From Fluviicola taffensis DSM 16823 (lineage in GTDB: Bacteria; Bacteroidota; Bacteroidia; Flavobacteriales_D; Crocinitomicaceae), in assembly GCF_000194605.1 (NCBI RefSeq), contig NC_015321.1:496001-560000 (forward strand): a stretch of 64,000 bases of DNA, given 5' to 3'. Numbering within the stretch: position 1 is the stretch's first letter; each line of letters starts with the position of its first letter. Made by a program: the position numbers and the translations under genes. Of the stretch, positions 1 to 9,741 are shown piece after piece. The notes beneath the pieces were generated by a model, which was not told where the DNA came from, searched no databases, and was given only the letters and a program-made list of their open reading frames with translations.

Positions 1-3000
1 AACCATATCTCTTCCACGATCTAAATCATAAATATATCTATTGGGTCCAGTTGCCAATTCTTTAAAACTGGCAATCGCTCCAATGGTGGCATTGGCGAAA
101 TCAATCAATCCTTGTTCGTTTTCATTCACATCTCCATTATTCCCAATAATATCAGTAATGGTTCTTGAAAGTTGTGTCCGTCCAAATAAAATGGCTTGTT
201 TGGCAATTGGACTATAAACCTTTGGACCAGCATCACGTAATTTTTCAGGTTCTAAATCAATTACCCCATACAAAACGCCTCCGATGTTCACTTTTGAAAT
301 CTCTTTTATGATTCCATATCCAGAAATAAATTCTGCTTTTTCTTTTGTGTCAGCCCCAGCTGGATTTAATACCATCAATGCTCTGAAGTATAACTGCTCA
401 CCTTTACTTGCATAAGAAGAAATATCATCAGTTGGATTCACTAAATTGAATAGCAGTTTCCTATTCGGCTTTAAGTTGGATGAGACACTTTGAATAGCAG
501 CATCTCCATTCAATCCTCCACTTTCATAATCAGAATCGCTAGTATAAACTCCAATTATTTTAAACATTTGAGATGCCTTTTTATGCTGAACATACCCATA
601 ATCATCAGATTCGTATTCCACATTTATTTCTCCACCAGAAGGTAACTTTATAGTGGTTAAACTCCATGATTGTGCATAGATATCTGCTAAAGTTTTATTT
701 TGAATGGTATAAGGGAAATCTGAATTAGCTAAGGGTGAACTAGTTTCTCCTTCATTAGTGGCAACTCCATTCCAATTGGGTTTGTAGGTCCCCCAACGAT
801 CGGTTGCTTTCAATTCATAATTTGGATTATGATCGCTATAATTGAATTTATAGCTCCGATATTTCATTTTTTTAGAATTTTGGTAAGTGAACACAATTTC
901 TTTTAAGGTCAATTTTCCACCTCCATAAATATTTCCAGAATAGTTGTTGCACAAGGAGTAATCATACTCAAATTTCACTTGTTGAATGGGAACTGCACTT
1001 GAACCATTAACTTCATAATCACGTCTAGAATACAAGGTAATCGAGTTCAATTGCTGCATTGCATTGCCTGTAGCTGCATCCAATCCACCATGTCGACCCG
1101 AAGCACTATGTGCATCTAGTCGAGCTTCTGTTTGAAAAATAGCAATGTAGTTTTTGGTCTCAATTTTATACATATAAAAGAGATCCTTTTCACCATAAAC
1201 AAAGCTTGCCTTGTCATCTGTTTTATCAGTTCGCATTCCAATATTGTAGTAACCTGAATTCTCTTCAATTGGAGTGCGCCATTTGTGATTTTCTACTTCT
1301 GCATATTCGAATTTAACGTAGGATCCCAAATCCCCTGTTGAAGGTCCTTGGGTATTATCTGAATCAATATAGTCATCACTCAAAACTGCAGAAAGCATAT
1401 AGGAATGAGCATAAGCTGGAGTAGTCGTGGAGCTATAATAACGATCAATTCCTTTGTTATTATCAACACTAGCAAGGGTATTCCCATTCGAATAATACAC
1501 TAATCCCAAATAATCATTGGAAGGAAAAATTCCTCCTGAATTTCCCATGTTATTCCCAACAGCAAAAGTGACATCTTCTTGAAAATGATTGTATGCTGGA
1601 AGTCCAAAAACATACCGTCTGCCATCAGTTCCTAGTTGCGTAATTTCTGCAATGTGGTGTGGTTTGCTTGGTTCATATAAGGACGAATTATAAGGCATAA
1701 CACCTAATCCAGTGGCAACTTCTATTCGATTTAAAAAGTAAAGTTGATTATTCGTAAGTTCTCTTTGGCTCCGTTTATTTTTATTGATAGTTTTAATGGA
1801 TGACTGAACCAATGCTCCATTCAATTTAGGAAAAAGCGCAGACCCACCCAACTCCAATCGTTCAAGTTTATCTCCATAGAATTGATCGGTCATCAAGTTG
1901 TCTTGAGCAACGGAAGCCTCACTAGCTTCAATAAATTGAAAACTTGGTACAATATCTCCGTTTGTTGTAAATTTATATGGAAGTACATTTTTGGCATAAT
2001 TTCGGTCACTCCAAATGCCATTCTTAGTGCTTGTATAAGGTATTTGAATATCGGCACCTAAATCAGTTAAATTTCCAAACCCAATTTCAAATCCAGCATT
2101 AACTCCTATGTCATAATTGGCACTAAAAGGATCAAAAACAAATCCAACATCATTTCTGAATGCTCTAAAACTACCACCCGTTCCTTGTGCACTAATTGAA
2201 AACAAATCATAGGTTTGAAATGTTGAAGGCAAGTGCAAGCTATACTTAGAAAATGAAATATCATTGTCGCGGTTAAAATCTAAAAGTGCTTCGGTGTCAG
2301 TTTGTCCAAACTCAGAAAATAGATAACCATACGCATGACTTGTTTTCGTTTTCCAATTATCTGGAATCCATGTTTTTGAAAAATTTAATCCAATATTTCC
2401 TTGCCCATCAAATCCAAATACTGAACCTGATATATTAGCACTCACAGCAATTCCTGCTCCCCAAGTAGACGAAATTGGAGAAGGAGAATATTGGTTCAAA
2501 CCAAAGTCAAATGAACCACTAATTGCAGATCCTTTGCTTGATTCCAAATCTCCATGAACATTTTTATTCACAACTTCTCTCATTTTGTACTCATTTTTAG
2601 TCGCACTAAGTCCATAACTAATCGCTTGCAATCCTGCTCTTGAATTATAAGCTGTTCCAATTGTGGCTGTCTTAGATATATCTGTCGATTCGTTTTTTGC
2701 TGTGTTAGAACTAAAACTCACAGAAGGAGCAAAGGAAGCTCCATTTTCACTACTCCCTGATAATGATAGCCCTGCAGTTAAGCCACCTCCATTCATCTTT
2801 GCTAAACCAAAGCTTGATCCAACAGATATTGAAGTTCCATATCCCGTATAATTATTATAGGTTAAAGAAGCATTGAAGCTAATGCTTACTGATGCACTAT
2901 CAGATTGAGTGCCACCGGAACTATTTTCTCCTTGTGTACCTGGAATTGCAAATCCAATAATTTCTGGTTTCAACCCAAAATCAATTCCAATATTGATAGT

Positions 3001-3378
3001 TGGCTTAATACTAGTGACTTTGGTTACTTCATCTCCTCGAAAATCATCGGGAAGCCCTCTTAAACTTCGAGTAATTGCTCCTGCATTCAAATTCCAGCCC
3101 AAACCAACCCAAGTAGCTTCTTGATCCATGGTTACTCCTGAATTATAGGCAATGTTTATTGGGTAACCTTCTACATCCATCAAAGGAATGTTGTAAGTGA
3201 AATCGCCAGTAAAAGGATCTACCATATCTGAAACTCCAATGGGAGTAAATGCATTTGTTTCTGGCTGTGTAGGTCCCCCAGCATATACTGTACAGGGCTG
3301 AAAAACACTCCATGAAAAAATAAGAAGTAGAAGCCAAGCTATGGAACTTTGACTCTTTGAGAATTTAGAGTTATTCAT
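1..3378 (-). CDS. large secreted RHS/SpvB-like protein, C-terminus beyond window edge
   Basis: An open frame of 1126 codons runs from an ATG at 3378 to the window edge without a stop, so the C-terminus is missing. The N-terminus has a long hydrophobic signal-like stretch (about residues 13-31, ending VYAGG). Residues 45-90 then read like the start of many Bacteroidota RHS-type giants (DMVDPFTGDFTYNIPLMDVE and, further on, VGLGWNLNAGAITR). Tyr/Asn/Gly/Ser-rich beta-type sequence follows. I infer a secreted or surface-exposed beta-repeat shell protein; no toxin tip is visible because the end is outside the window. The ATG overlaps the stop of the lipoprotein gene upstream by 8 bp, so translation is probably coupled. 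It is the last and largest gene of a four-gene operon starting at 6794. RHS-like identity is from sequence style only. Confidence 0.75.
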   Translation of the reverse strand, partial: MNNSKFSKSQSSIAWLLLLIFSWSVFQPCTVYAGGPTQPETNAFTPIGVSDMVDPFTGDFTYNIPLMDVEGYPINIAYNSGVTMDQEATWVGLGWNLNAGAITRSLRGLPDDFRGDEVTKVTSIKPTINIGIDFGLKPEIIGFAIPGTQGENSSGGTQSDSASVSISFNASLTYNNYTGYGTSISVGSSFGLAKMNGGGLTAGLSLSGSSENGASFAPSVSFSSNTAKNESTDISKTATIGTAYNSRAGLQAISYGLSATKNEYKMREVVNKNVHGDLESSKGSAISGSFDFGLNQYSPSPISSTWGAGIAVSANISGSVFGFDGQGNIGLNFSKTWIPDNWKTKTSHAYGYLFSEFGQTDTEALLDFNRDNDISFSKYSLHLPSTFQTYDLFSISAQGTGGSFRAFRNDVGFVFDPFSANYDIGVNAGFEIGFGNLTDLGADIQIPYTSTKNGIWSDRNYAKNVLPYKFTTNGDIVPSFQFIEASEASVAQDNLMTDQFYGDKLERLELGGSALFPKLNGALVQSSIKTINKNKRSQRELTNNQLYFLNRIEVATGLGVMPYNSSLYEPSKPHHIAEITQLGTDGRRYVFGLPAYNHFQEDVTFAVGNNMGNSGGIFPSNDYLGLVYYSNGNTLASVDNNKGIDRYYSSTTTPAYAHSYMLSAVLSDDYIDSDNTQGPSTGDLGSYVKFEYAEVENHKWRTPIEENSGYYNIGMRTDKTDDKASFVYGEKDLFYMYKIETKNYIAIFQTEARLDAHSASGRHGGLDAATGNAMQQLNSITLYSRRDYEVNGSSAVPIQQVKFEYDYSLCNNYSGNIYGGGKLTLKEIVFTYQNSKKMKYRSYKFNYSDHNPNYELKATDRWGTYKPNWNGVATNEGETSSPLANSDFPYTIQNKTLADIYAQSWSLTTIKLPSGGEINVEYESDDYGYVQHKKASQMFKIIGVYTSDSDYESGGLNGDAAIQSVSSNLKPNRKLLFNLVNPTDDISSYASKGEQLYFRALMVLNPAGADTKEKAEFISGYGIIKEISKVNIGGVLYGVIDLEPEKLRDAGPKVYSPIAKQAILFGRTQLSRTITDIIGNNGDVNENEQGLIDFANATIGAIASFKELATGPNRYIYDLDRGRDMV

Positions 3379-3988
3379 AATTAGTAAGATTCAAATGTGG
3401 AAAATTGGAACGATTGTTATTTTTAAATTGAAACTCGATTAATGAGTTATTTATAAGTCGATCAGCATAAATAATTCGATCAATTGAAACTGATTTAGAA
3501 GATTCAAAATCAATCATCAATCGAAAAGAATTTGCTAGTAAAGGTTCATAGATCACAGAAACACATACTAAGGTATCACCTGATTCCGTTACTGCTTTAA
3601 GAGCGTATTTGATATCGTTATTTAAATAAATTAGTTGTTCGTTTCGACTCATGCCTTTTGAAGCACCAAGCGAAAATAAATCTCCTTTAGAATTCAAATT
3701 TGTTAATTCTAATAAATAAGTGTTCAGTTGAGACTTGTTCTTTAAGTCTGTTTCTAAAGTCTGCTTTGGCTCACATTTATTCATAGCACAAATAGCTATT
3801 GAAACCTCTTGTGGATAAGCGGATATGCTATAACAAATACCATTCAGTGTATCACTTGATTTAAATGAATTCTCTTCTGAAGAATACCATTTTAAAAATG
3901 ATTCAGGCTCCAGTTTTAGTTGCTTGCTTAATTTGCAGCCAACTAAAACCAATGGAAAAATGAATAGGATGTTAAGTGAATTCCGCAT
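3371..3988 (-). CDS. putative outer-membrane lipoprotein of unknown function
   Basis: The protein has 205 residues. It starts with a short hydrophobic leader and a lipobox (LVLVGC, then KLSKQ), so it should be lipidated at that cysteine and anchored in the outer or inner membrane. The rest is a soluble domain I do not recognise, with two cysteines near the middle (YSISAYPQEVSIAICAMNKC). I chose the ATG at 3988, which overlaps the upstream stop as TGATG; a TTG one codon earlier is the only other option. It sits between a secreted 254-aa protein and the RHS-like giant, and it overlaps both. I infer a role in export, anchoring or folding of the giant. Confidence 0.75.
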   Translation of the reverse strand: MRNSLNILFIFPLVLVGCKLSKQLKLEPESFLKWYSSEENSFKSSDTLNGICYSISAYPQEVSIAICAMNKCEPKQTLETDLKNKSQLNTYLLELTNLNSKGDLFSLGASKGMSRNEQLIYLNNDIKYALKAVTESGDTLVCVSVIYEPLLANSFRLMIDFESSKSVSIDRIIYADRLINNSLIEFQFKNNNRSNFPHLNLTNYE

Positions 3989-4752
3989 CAATCAATTTTG
4001 AAATTAAACATGAAATTTTTCTTGCTTTTGGGCGCCCAAACGACACTGTAATATCCAGATTCTAGCTCCAGTTCCTTTAAATCGAGTATTAAAAAACGTT
4101 TGCCAGAAGTAGGTTTTTTGGATTCGGTGTTATCAGTATCATCACCCTCTTTTTTCAAATCCTTTAGGTCGGCCACCTTAATCAATCGACCATTTTTATA
4201 AATTTGAACAGTTAATTTTAACTCTCCTATTTCATCTGTTACCAATCCTATTTTTTGATTAGTTGCCAAATAAGTTTGTCCATTGCTATTGAATGCAACC
4301 GGATAAAAACTTGGCAAGGGATCTTTTGGTTTCAAGATCGTAAACTGATAAGGTTCTGATTGATCCATAATTATTCCGTTAAACAGAACGGAAACTTGCC
4401 AAACATAAGTATGACCTTCTTCTAAAGGGGTCGAACTCGAAGAATAAGAATACATGGAATTTTGATAATCTTCTAAAACTAAAACTGGAGTATTGATTGC
4501 AATTGCATCACCTTTTAACTGATCTGTTTCTAATTCGCACAATACAAAACGCTGCGAGCAACGAGGATCTGTTTGAATCGCACTCAAATTGGTTTGCCAA
4601 TTAAAAGTGGGTTCTGTTTCAACAATGGTATCATAATCCAACGGTGATGAAAGCGATACAGGATAAGCGCTTTGTGCATAAATCCCAGTCGTTCCCAAAA
4701 ATAGTAGACTTACGAACCAGCTGATGGATTTCAGTAATAATTTCTTTTTCAT
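3988..4752 (-). CDS. secreted protein of unknown function
   Basis: The protein has 254 residues and a clear signal peptide (MKKKLLLKSISWF to GIYAQ, cleavage after Ala-Gln). The mature part begins with a segment about hydrophobic wall-to-wall beta sandwiches in style (SPLDYDTIVETEPTFNWQT, then TYVWQVSVLFNGI), which resembles a fibronectin type III/Ig-like fold. A charged linker rich in Lys/Asp/Glu separates it from a second beta-rich half. The start overlaps the stop of the barrel-like gene by 4 bp (ATGA). No catalytic motif is visible. I infer a periplasmic or surface accessory to the neighbouring giant; no family name can be given. Confidence 0.7.
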   Translation of the reverse strand: MKKKLLLKSISWFVSLLFLGTTGIYAQSAYPVSLSSPLDYDTIVETEPTFNWQTNLSAIQTDPRCSQRFVLCELETDQLKGDAIAINTPVLVLEDYQNSMYSYSSSSTPLEEGHTYVWQVSVLFNGIIMDQSEPYQFTILKPKDPLPSFYPVAFNSNGQTYLATNQKIGLVTDEIGELKLTVQIYKNGRLIKVADLKDLKKEGDDTDNTESKKPTSGKRFLILDLKELELESGYYSVVWAPKSKKNFMFNFKID

Positions 4753-6794
4753 TTTTTGCTTGTATTAAGGAAAACCCGCAATTTCAAATCAAAATAATAA
4801 GGTTTATACCGTTCAGTATTAAATAATGGAATATAAAGTGCTTCAGTTGGAAGCCATTTGGCAGCAGTGAATTCCCAAATAACATTCTCACTGGGGCTTG
4901 CGCTGATTTTACAACTAAAACCACTTTGATTTCCAAATTGCTCGCTGATCAACATATTGTAAGACCCTTGAGCTGTAATGCCTTTGTAATGAATTTTCAA
5001 TTCAGGTTTAATGATCCAATTCACTCCATAGATAGCTGATAAGCCACTATAATCTTGCATGGAAACTTGCAATCCTGCTCCTAATATCCGCCAATCTAAA
5101 ACTCCGTGCAGGGAAGTGTTTACTAATCGTATGTTCGAATCAATCCGATTCACCTGAGAATATGCGCCAAGTCCTGAAAACTCTGTCCGAAGTGTTTTTC
5201 CTTTTTTAACCCAAGTAAAACCGGCTTTCCCCAAATGATTCAAGCCTTTAGCAAGAGTGTCCATTCCTGAAGCTTCTAAAAGTGTGTATCCACCAAATAG
5301 AACGAACCTGTTGGTAACATGCCACTGCAAATCCAAGGTCCCACTTTTGGTTTCCATTCCATTGAAATCACTGTTTGAACGATTGAATTTTTGATAGATT
5401 CCAAGTACTTGGAGGTTTAATTTTTTGGTGATTTTCGAATTGACTCCCAGCTCCATTTTTGAATACCCAGAATTGTATAACCCTTGTGAATACCCATCAT
5501 ACCCATTCCCAATTTGTTTTACTTTGAAAGTGATTTCAGTGCGAATTTTCACCCATCTATATTTGGTGCCCAAACTAATTGCTAAGTCTTCTTGAAAAGA
5601 TCGTTTGATAGAGTCATTGATTTTAAATGTTTTTCCAATCGATGCGTTCCAACTCCAATTTCGAACAAAAATCCATGTACCTGAAATATTGGATGTCAAG
5701 TTCGTTTTACCTGGGATATTGGAAAAAATATTTTTCAATTCACGTCCATTGTAAAAGTTCTCTACACTAATAGAGTTTTTTTCAGTGTTTCCATAACCAA
5801 CAATCAAGGAACTAATAAAACGACTCGTATTTACGGTGTAGAATTGATTCAAGTTAAACACGTTTTGAGTATTGTTGGTTACCTGATCGAAAACAGAACT
5901 GGAGAATAAACGATTGGGCAAAGTTGAACCTGCTGCAACATCATAAAATGATTTGCGGTATTTACCCTTTACCCGAATACCTTGAATCGGAATGGTATTA
6001 TTCGACATCGATCCGTGACTCATCGATGTTAAACCCAAATCCAATTTATCAATCCCCCCAAGTAAAGTGAGAGGCATTTTTAAGTCTATACTATTAATTT
6101 TCCCAAGGTATTTGTCTTTTACATCGAGCAAACTATCTTTTTGCTTATTGACATCCATCAAATTCAGATTGTACCCATCCAATAGATTGTTAATCGAGTC
6201 TAATTGCATATTTGGAACAGTTTCCTTGTTGAATTCGGGTACTTCAGGTTTATTTGGAACTGCTGGGATATTCAATCTGGAATCGAGATTCAAGGAATCC
6301 ACAGTTGGAAGATTAGAATTAACAGTTGGAAGATTATATCCTGGAATAGTATAATCAGGTGATTGATTTGTTTGCTCCAATTGTTCTTTCTTCAACTGCC
6401 AATATGCAATTTTGGCTTCTAATAGGTAAATCGTTTCGAAACATTTCGCAATAAATCCATTCGTTTTGTTCAATTCACCGAGATACTTACTTTTATCGAT
6501 TCCCCTTCTTCGAGAACCATCATAAGACAATCTGAAAAAAGTAGGCTTTCCAGAGATAAAACGCTCAGTAGAATAGCGCATTGAAAGATTTAGAGGAATA
6601 TTTTTAATAGTTAATGCTGATTCAATGGAAGCATACCCACTTACTTTTCCGTTTATTAAATTTGGATGTGAGCCCTGATTGATTCCAAAAATGAGATTTG
6701 TTTTGCCAATATTAAACCAAGGAACAGACTCTTGCGTTTGGGCAAAAGAATGAATAAATGAAAAACATCCGAATATGAGAAATAGTGGCTTCAT
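4749..6794 (-). CDS. putative outer-membrane beta-barrel protein
   Basis: The protein has 681 residues with a signal peptide (MKPLFLIFGCFSFIHSFAQ). Residues about 100-240 are a polar, Lys/Leu-rich and Pro/Asn-rich stretch that looks helical. The C-terminal 400 residues alternate polar and aromatic positions in short strands separated by Gly/Asn turns, which is typical of an outer-membrane barrel. The last strand ends FDLKLRVFLNTSKK. It is the first gene of the operon and has a good Bacteroidota promoter 27 bp upstream. I do not recognise the family. A barrel plus lipoprotein plus secreted giant suggests a dedicated surface-display or export set, but that is inference. Confidence 0.7.
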   Translation of the reverse strand: MKPLFLIFGCFSFIHSFAQTQESVPWFNIGKTNLIFGINQGSHPNLINGKVSGYASIESALTIKNIPLNLSMRYSTERFISGKPTFFRLSYDGSRRRGIDKSKYLGELNKTNGFIAKCFETIYLLEAKIAYWQLKKEQLEQTNQSPDYTIPGYNLPTVNSNLPTVDSLNLDSRLNIPAVPNKPEVPEFNKETVPNMQLDSINNLLDGYNLNLMDVNKQKDSLLDVKDKYLGKINSIDLKMPLTLLGGIDKLDLGLTSMSHGSMSNNTIPIQGIRVKGKYRKSFYDVAAGSTLPNRLFSSSVFDQVTNNTQNVFNLNQFYTVNTSRFISSLIVGYGNTEKNSISVENFYNGRELKNIFSNIPGKTNLTSNISGTWIFVRNWSWNASIGKTFKINDSIKRSFQEDLAISLGTKYRWVKIRTEITFKVKQIGNGYDGYSQGLYNSGYSKMELGVNSKITKKLNLQVLGIYQKFNRSNSDFNGMETKSGTLDLQWHVTNRFVLFGGYTLLEASGMDTLAKGLNHLGKAGFTWVKKGKTLRTEFSGLGAYSQVNRIDSNIRLVNTSLHGVLDWRILGAGLQVSMQDYSGLSAIYGVNWIIKPELKIHYKGITAQGSYNMLISEQFGNQSGFSCKISASPSENVIWEFTAAKWLPTEALYIPLFNTERYKPYYFDLKLRVFLNTSKK

Positions 6795-6820
6795 TTTGGT
6801 GTTAAATATTGAAGATCGAT

Positions 6821-6851
6821 CAAATATATATAAATAACTTTTATTAACAAA
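6821..6851 (-). promoter_or_regulatory. Bacteroidota sigma-70-type promoter for the four-gene operon
   Basis: On the minus strand a -33 box TTTG (6851-6848) is followed after 19 bp by TATATTTG (6828-6821), matching the known Bacteroidota consensus TTTG-N19-TAnnTTTG. The box ends 27 bp before the ATG at 6794, a plausible leader length. No second promoter is obvious inside the operon, whose genes all overlap. Confidence 0.65.
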
Positions 6852-7597
6852 TCAAAATTTGGTTTATTTATTAAAATAACAATCTAAATAAGTAGTTGAA
6901 CTAAAAGGGTTTAGATATTGTCAGGATTGATAATACGTTATCTTATTAATGAAAAAATTAATCTATTCAAGTATTTCCACAGTTTATCGAACACTCACCA
7001 AATTACTAGATATAATAAACATTCTATAATTTTCTTTTTTTTTCTCCTTCTCTGATTAATAAACATTTTTTCTTAAAAAGCATGATAACTTGCTCCTTCT
7101 TTGACTGTCCCTTCAAATCCTACCTTCTCCGATTTTAACTATTCATAACTAACCTATTAAATCCTAACTCCCCCTCTACCCCCTTTTTTTATCTTTTCTT
7201 TTTTTGTTGATTTATCCTTCATTTGAAGGATGAATTGAATGAAAATAGAAGAAATGGAAAACTATAAAATCAAAAATGCAAAAAATTTATTTTTTTTGAA
7301 AAATCGCCAATTTTCTTAATAAAATACTAAAAAAAAGTGAAATAGTAGTCTTCTATGATTATATAAGTAATGGAAATTAATTGTGGAATTGCTTATTATA
7401 CCGAGCTAATCAAACATGATTTGGATTTGGTGTTGAAGCCATTAGTTTATTAAATCAAAATGTTAATGGAGCTGCAGCGACTAACCCAGGATCTAGAATG
7501 TATAGGGTAGTTGTCATATATCTATGTCATTTAAGCAATCATTCTAATGCAGATTGGATATGTTATAAACAAGTCAAGTAAATACAAAGCTTATAAT
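6852..7597. other. intergenic stretch without a supported gene
   Basis: No credible coding region is seen. The part at 7030-7215 is strongly pyrimidine-rich on the plus strand. An 18-bp dyad (7214-7231, ATCCTTCA-TT-TGAAGGAT) could be an operator. From about 7420 to 7580 a plus-strand frame without a start reads GFGVEAISLLNQNVNG and ends in a stop. This may be a gene remnant at the edge of the integrated module, but it is not convincing. Confidence 0.4.
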
Positions 7598-7620
7598 AAA
7601 AAAACCTCCAAATGTGGAGG
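7598..7620 (-). terminator. Rho-independent terminator closing the integrase module
   Basis: On the minus strand CCTCCA-CATT-TGGAGG (7620-7605) forms a 6-bp stem followed by seven T (7604-7598). It lies 43 bp after the stop of the 250-aa gene, so it ends the 10956-7663 transcription unit. Confidence 0.8.
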
Positions 7621-7662
7621 CTATTTTGAATCAAATCCAGAAGTGTAAGATTCAATAATTTA

Positions 7663-8415
7663 TCAGATTTTAGGCATTTTCTTTAAACGAATTAAGTGCT
7701 TATGAGGTAAAATCTGGTCAATCAATTGAAGTTGGTATTTTCCCTTTATTTTTCTAACATTTGGAACTATTGATTCAGATCGAACTAGTCTTTTGATCAT
7801 AGAATAGGAATAAGGCAAATCCTCATAGTCTTTCTTCACTGAGATAAATCCACCACTAGATGCTTCATGTTTCAAGAAAGATGCCTTTTTAGTCGATATA
7901 CCAAAAAGAGCTTTCACACCTGTTGTTGCTATTGGGGCAAATTCCGTAAAACTTTTAGAGGAAGAAGGGATAAAATGATAGGTACGCCCTTTTAATCGCA
8001 CGCTTTTATCCCTTTTTACCTTCCTCCAAAAATCAATATACAAGTAAGTGTAAATTGCAAATCCTAGTATTGGTGGAATTGAGAAAACACCTTTAAAATC
8101 AGCTTCAATACCTGCCCTTGAAGCCCAATCATTTTGTTCTCTTAACTTATGAATGGACAAAATCTGATAATACCCAGTGACACTATTTTGTTTCAACCAA
8201 CCAATTTCTTTTAAGCGTTCAATGTTCGCATTGAGAGAGCGTAAATCTTTATAAGGCAATTGATTTAAAAGAGCCTGTTTTTCAATCCGTACTAACTTTG
8301 ATTTACCAGTTGGATAGAAAAATTTAAGAAGTAAATACAATTGAAAAGGCTTTTCCAAATTGTTTTTTGCAACATAAACACATTGTTGAACAGGTATTTT
8401 AATTACTTCAGCCAC
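7663..8415 (-). CDS. winged-helix-like mobile-element protein, unknown function
   Basis: The protein has 250 residues. It starts at a GTG (8415) inside the last codons of the HTH gene, a 13-bp overlap; no better start is nearby. The N-terminal third (PFQLYLLLKFFYPTGKSKL, then ALLNQLPYKDLRSLNANIERL, then IGWLKQN) has the helix pattern of a winged-helix DNA-binding domain. The remainder is basic, with many Lys/Arg and a YHFIPSSSKSF segment. Related proteins accompany tyrosine integrases in Bacteroidota elements; a replication or regulatory role is inference. No cargo function can be assigned. Confidence 0.65.
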   Translation of the reverse strand: MAEVIKIPVQQCVYVAKNNLEKPFQLYLLLKFFYPTGKSKLVRIEKQALLNQLPYKDLRSLNANIERLKEIGWLKQNSVTGYYQILSIHKLREQNDWASRAGIEADFKGVFSIPPILGFAIYTYLYIDFWRKVKRDKSVRLKGRTYHFIPSSSKSFTEFAPIATTGVKALFGISTKKASFLKHEASSGGFISVKKDYEDLPYSYSMIKRLVRSESIVPNVRKIKGKYQLQLIDQILPHKHLIRLKKMPKI

Positions 8416-8696
8416 TTTTTTTTAAATGGAGCTTTGTAATTATCCATTAAGAATTTTTCAATATCGTCTTTGCGATAGAATATTTTTGAGTTGATTGAAG
8501 TGAAGCCAATCTTTCCTTGATCACGATAATTTTGCAAAGTCCGAGGAGTTACTTTTAGCATTTGACAAACGTCTTGGTTGTCTAGCCACTCGCAATTAGC
8601 TGTTTTATTATCCTTATCATCAATTGATGTTTTTAGCCCTTCAATTAATTCAATTAAATATTTGAAGGTTTCTGATTCCATTGTAATTACTTGCAT
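8403..8696 (-). CDS. helix-turn-helix excisionase-like protein
   Basis: The protein has 97 residues from the ATG at 8696. A longer frame to 8777 has an unlikely N-terminus. The C-terminal half is a MerR/excisionase-type helix-turn-helix: WLDNQDVCQMLKVTPRTLQN, then YRDQGKIGF, then FYRKDDIEKFL. Proteins of this kind sit beside integrases in Bacteroidota elements and control excision or transcription. The N-terminal part (FKYLIELIEGLKTSI) looks like a short dimerisation helix. It overlaps the next gene by 13 bp. Confidence 0.85.
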   Translation of the reverse strand: MQVITMESETFKYLIELIEGLKTSIDDKDNKTANCEWLDNQDVCQMLKVTPRTLQNYRDQGKIGFTSINSKIFYRKDDIEKFLMDNYKAPFKKKWLK

Positions 8697-8773
8697 ATTC
8701 TTTTTTTTATACTGCAAATTTTGGAATCTATAAATTTGAAAAGGGTGAGAAGGTGACTTAAGGATGAGAAAAA

Positions 8774-9730
8774 TCACCCTATTTCTTGTAATGATTTTTT
8801 AAAATTTTTGAATACTTCTTGTTCCTTTACGTTGAAATTACTTTTGTTTTTTGCTGAATGGATATTTTTGCTTTTTAATGATATGCCGCTTGACTTACTT
8901 AAGAATTTATTAGAATCTTCCATAGTTGATAGAATCGCACCATTAAAATAATCTCCAAGGATATCAAATAAGCAACTTACTTGACTGTTATTAATGCTAA
9001 ACCGAATATCTTTAAATGAAGTGAAATCATCTGAAAAGAGGATTTCGATAAAATCACCAATCACAAAATCTTCACAAAGAATAGTTAATTGCTTATCAAG
9101 TTCTATTATAGTCTCTTTTATTTTAGTTTGTTTGCTTTTGTATTTGGCTTTCAAATTGAAACTCTTTTGTACTAGTTTTAACTTTTTTGATCTGAAGTCT
9201 GCTAATTCAAACTCTTCATTTTCATCGTTATTTGAGAATTTAATAGAGTTATCTTTCTCAAAGTGGTTTAAAATACCAAATCGAACTTGGTTTACCTGAT
9301 TGGGAATGAAAATAAAAGACCAATGAATCAAACTAATTGTTAATCGGATTCTATTTGAAATCTCCATACGTAAGGTTTCAGAGTCTAATGAATCGATCTT
9401 TGAATTAGACATATATAATTTCTTGAAAACATGATCGCTTTCAAGATCTACAATTGATGTGATCTCCTTGTAACTGTTGAGCTTTTGGTAATCATAATGC
9501 AGATGATTGTCTTTCATTTTCTTTTGTACTTGAAAAATATCTTCAGATTCTATTTCTTCGTCTTCAAAATTGCACGAAGCGATGAAAACATTGAAATCTC
9601 CTTCTGGATAGACAATTTTTGAAATAAATGATTTGAGTATTTTGTTAAGTTGCTCAGGAGTCATTTCATTCTTTTTGACCAAATAATAGTGAACAAAATC
9701 AACATAGTTGTTAAATGCAGCGTGGTTCAT
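8774..9730 (-). CDS. mobile-element hypothetical protein
   Basis: The protein has 318 residues and is acidic and lysine-rich, with no signal peptide or membrane segment. It lies 11 bp after the integrase stop and runs into the HTH gene region, so it belongs to the integrase operon. No motif is recognised. Long helical charged segments (residues about 175-225, including KLKLVQKSFNLKAKYKSKQ) suggest a coiled coil. The base composition is like its integrase neighbour. An accessory role in recombination is only a guess from position. Confidence 0.65.
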   Translation of the reverse strand: MNHAAFNNYVDFVHYYLVKKNEMTPEQLNKILKSFISKIVYPEGDFNVFIASCNFEDEEIESEDIFQVQKKMKDNHLHYDYQKLNSYKEITSIVDLESDHVFKKLYMSNSKIDSLDSETLRMEISNRIRLTISLIHWSFIFIPNQVNQVRFGILNHFEKDNSIKFSNNDENEEFELADFRSKKLKLVQKSFNLKAKYKSKQTKIKETIIELDKQLTILCEDFVIGDFIEILFSDDFTSFKDIRFSINNSQVSCLFDILGDYFNGAILSTMEDSNKFLSKSSGISLKSKNIHSAKNKSNFNVKEQEVFKNFKKSLQEIG

Positions 9731-9741
9731 TTCAATTCGTA

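Noticed and set aside
3143-3337. 64-aa minus-strand frame inside the RHS-like gene
   Set aside because: It is a frame-shifted shadow of the open 1126-codon frame, which carries the signal peptide and coherent domain sequence.
7420-7580. small gene reading GFGVEAISLLNQ
   Set aside because: A stop directly precedes it and no start codon is present; at best it is a remnant.
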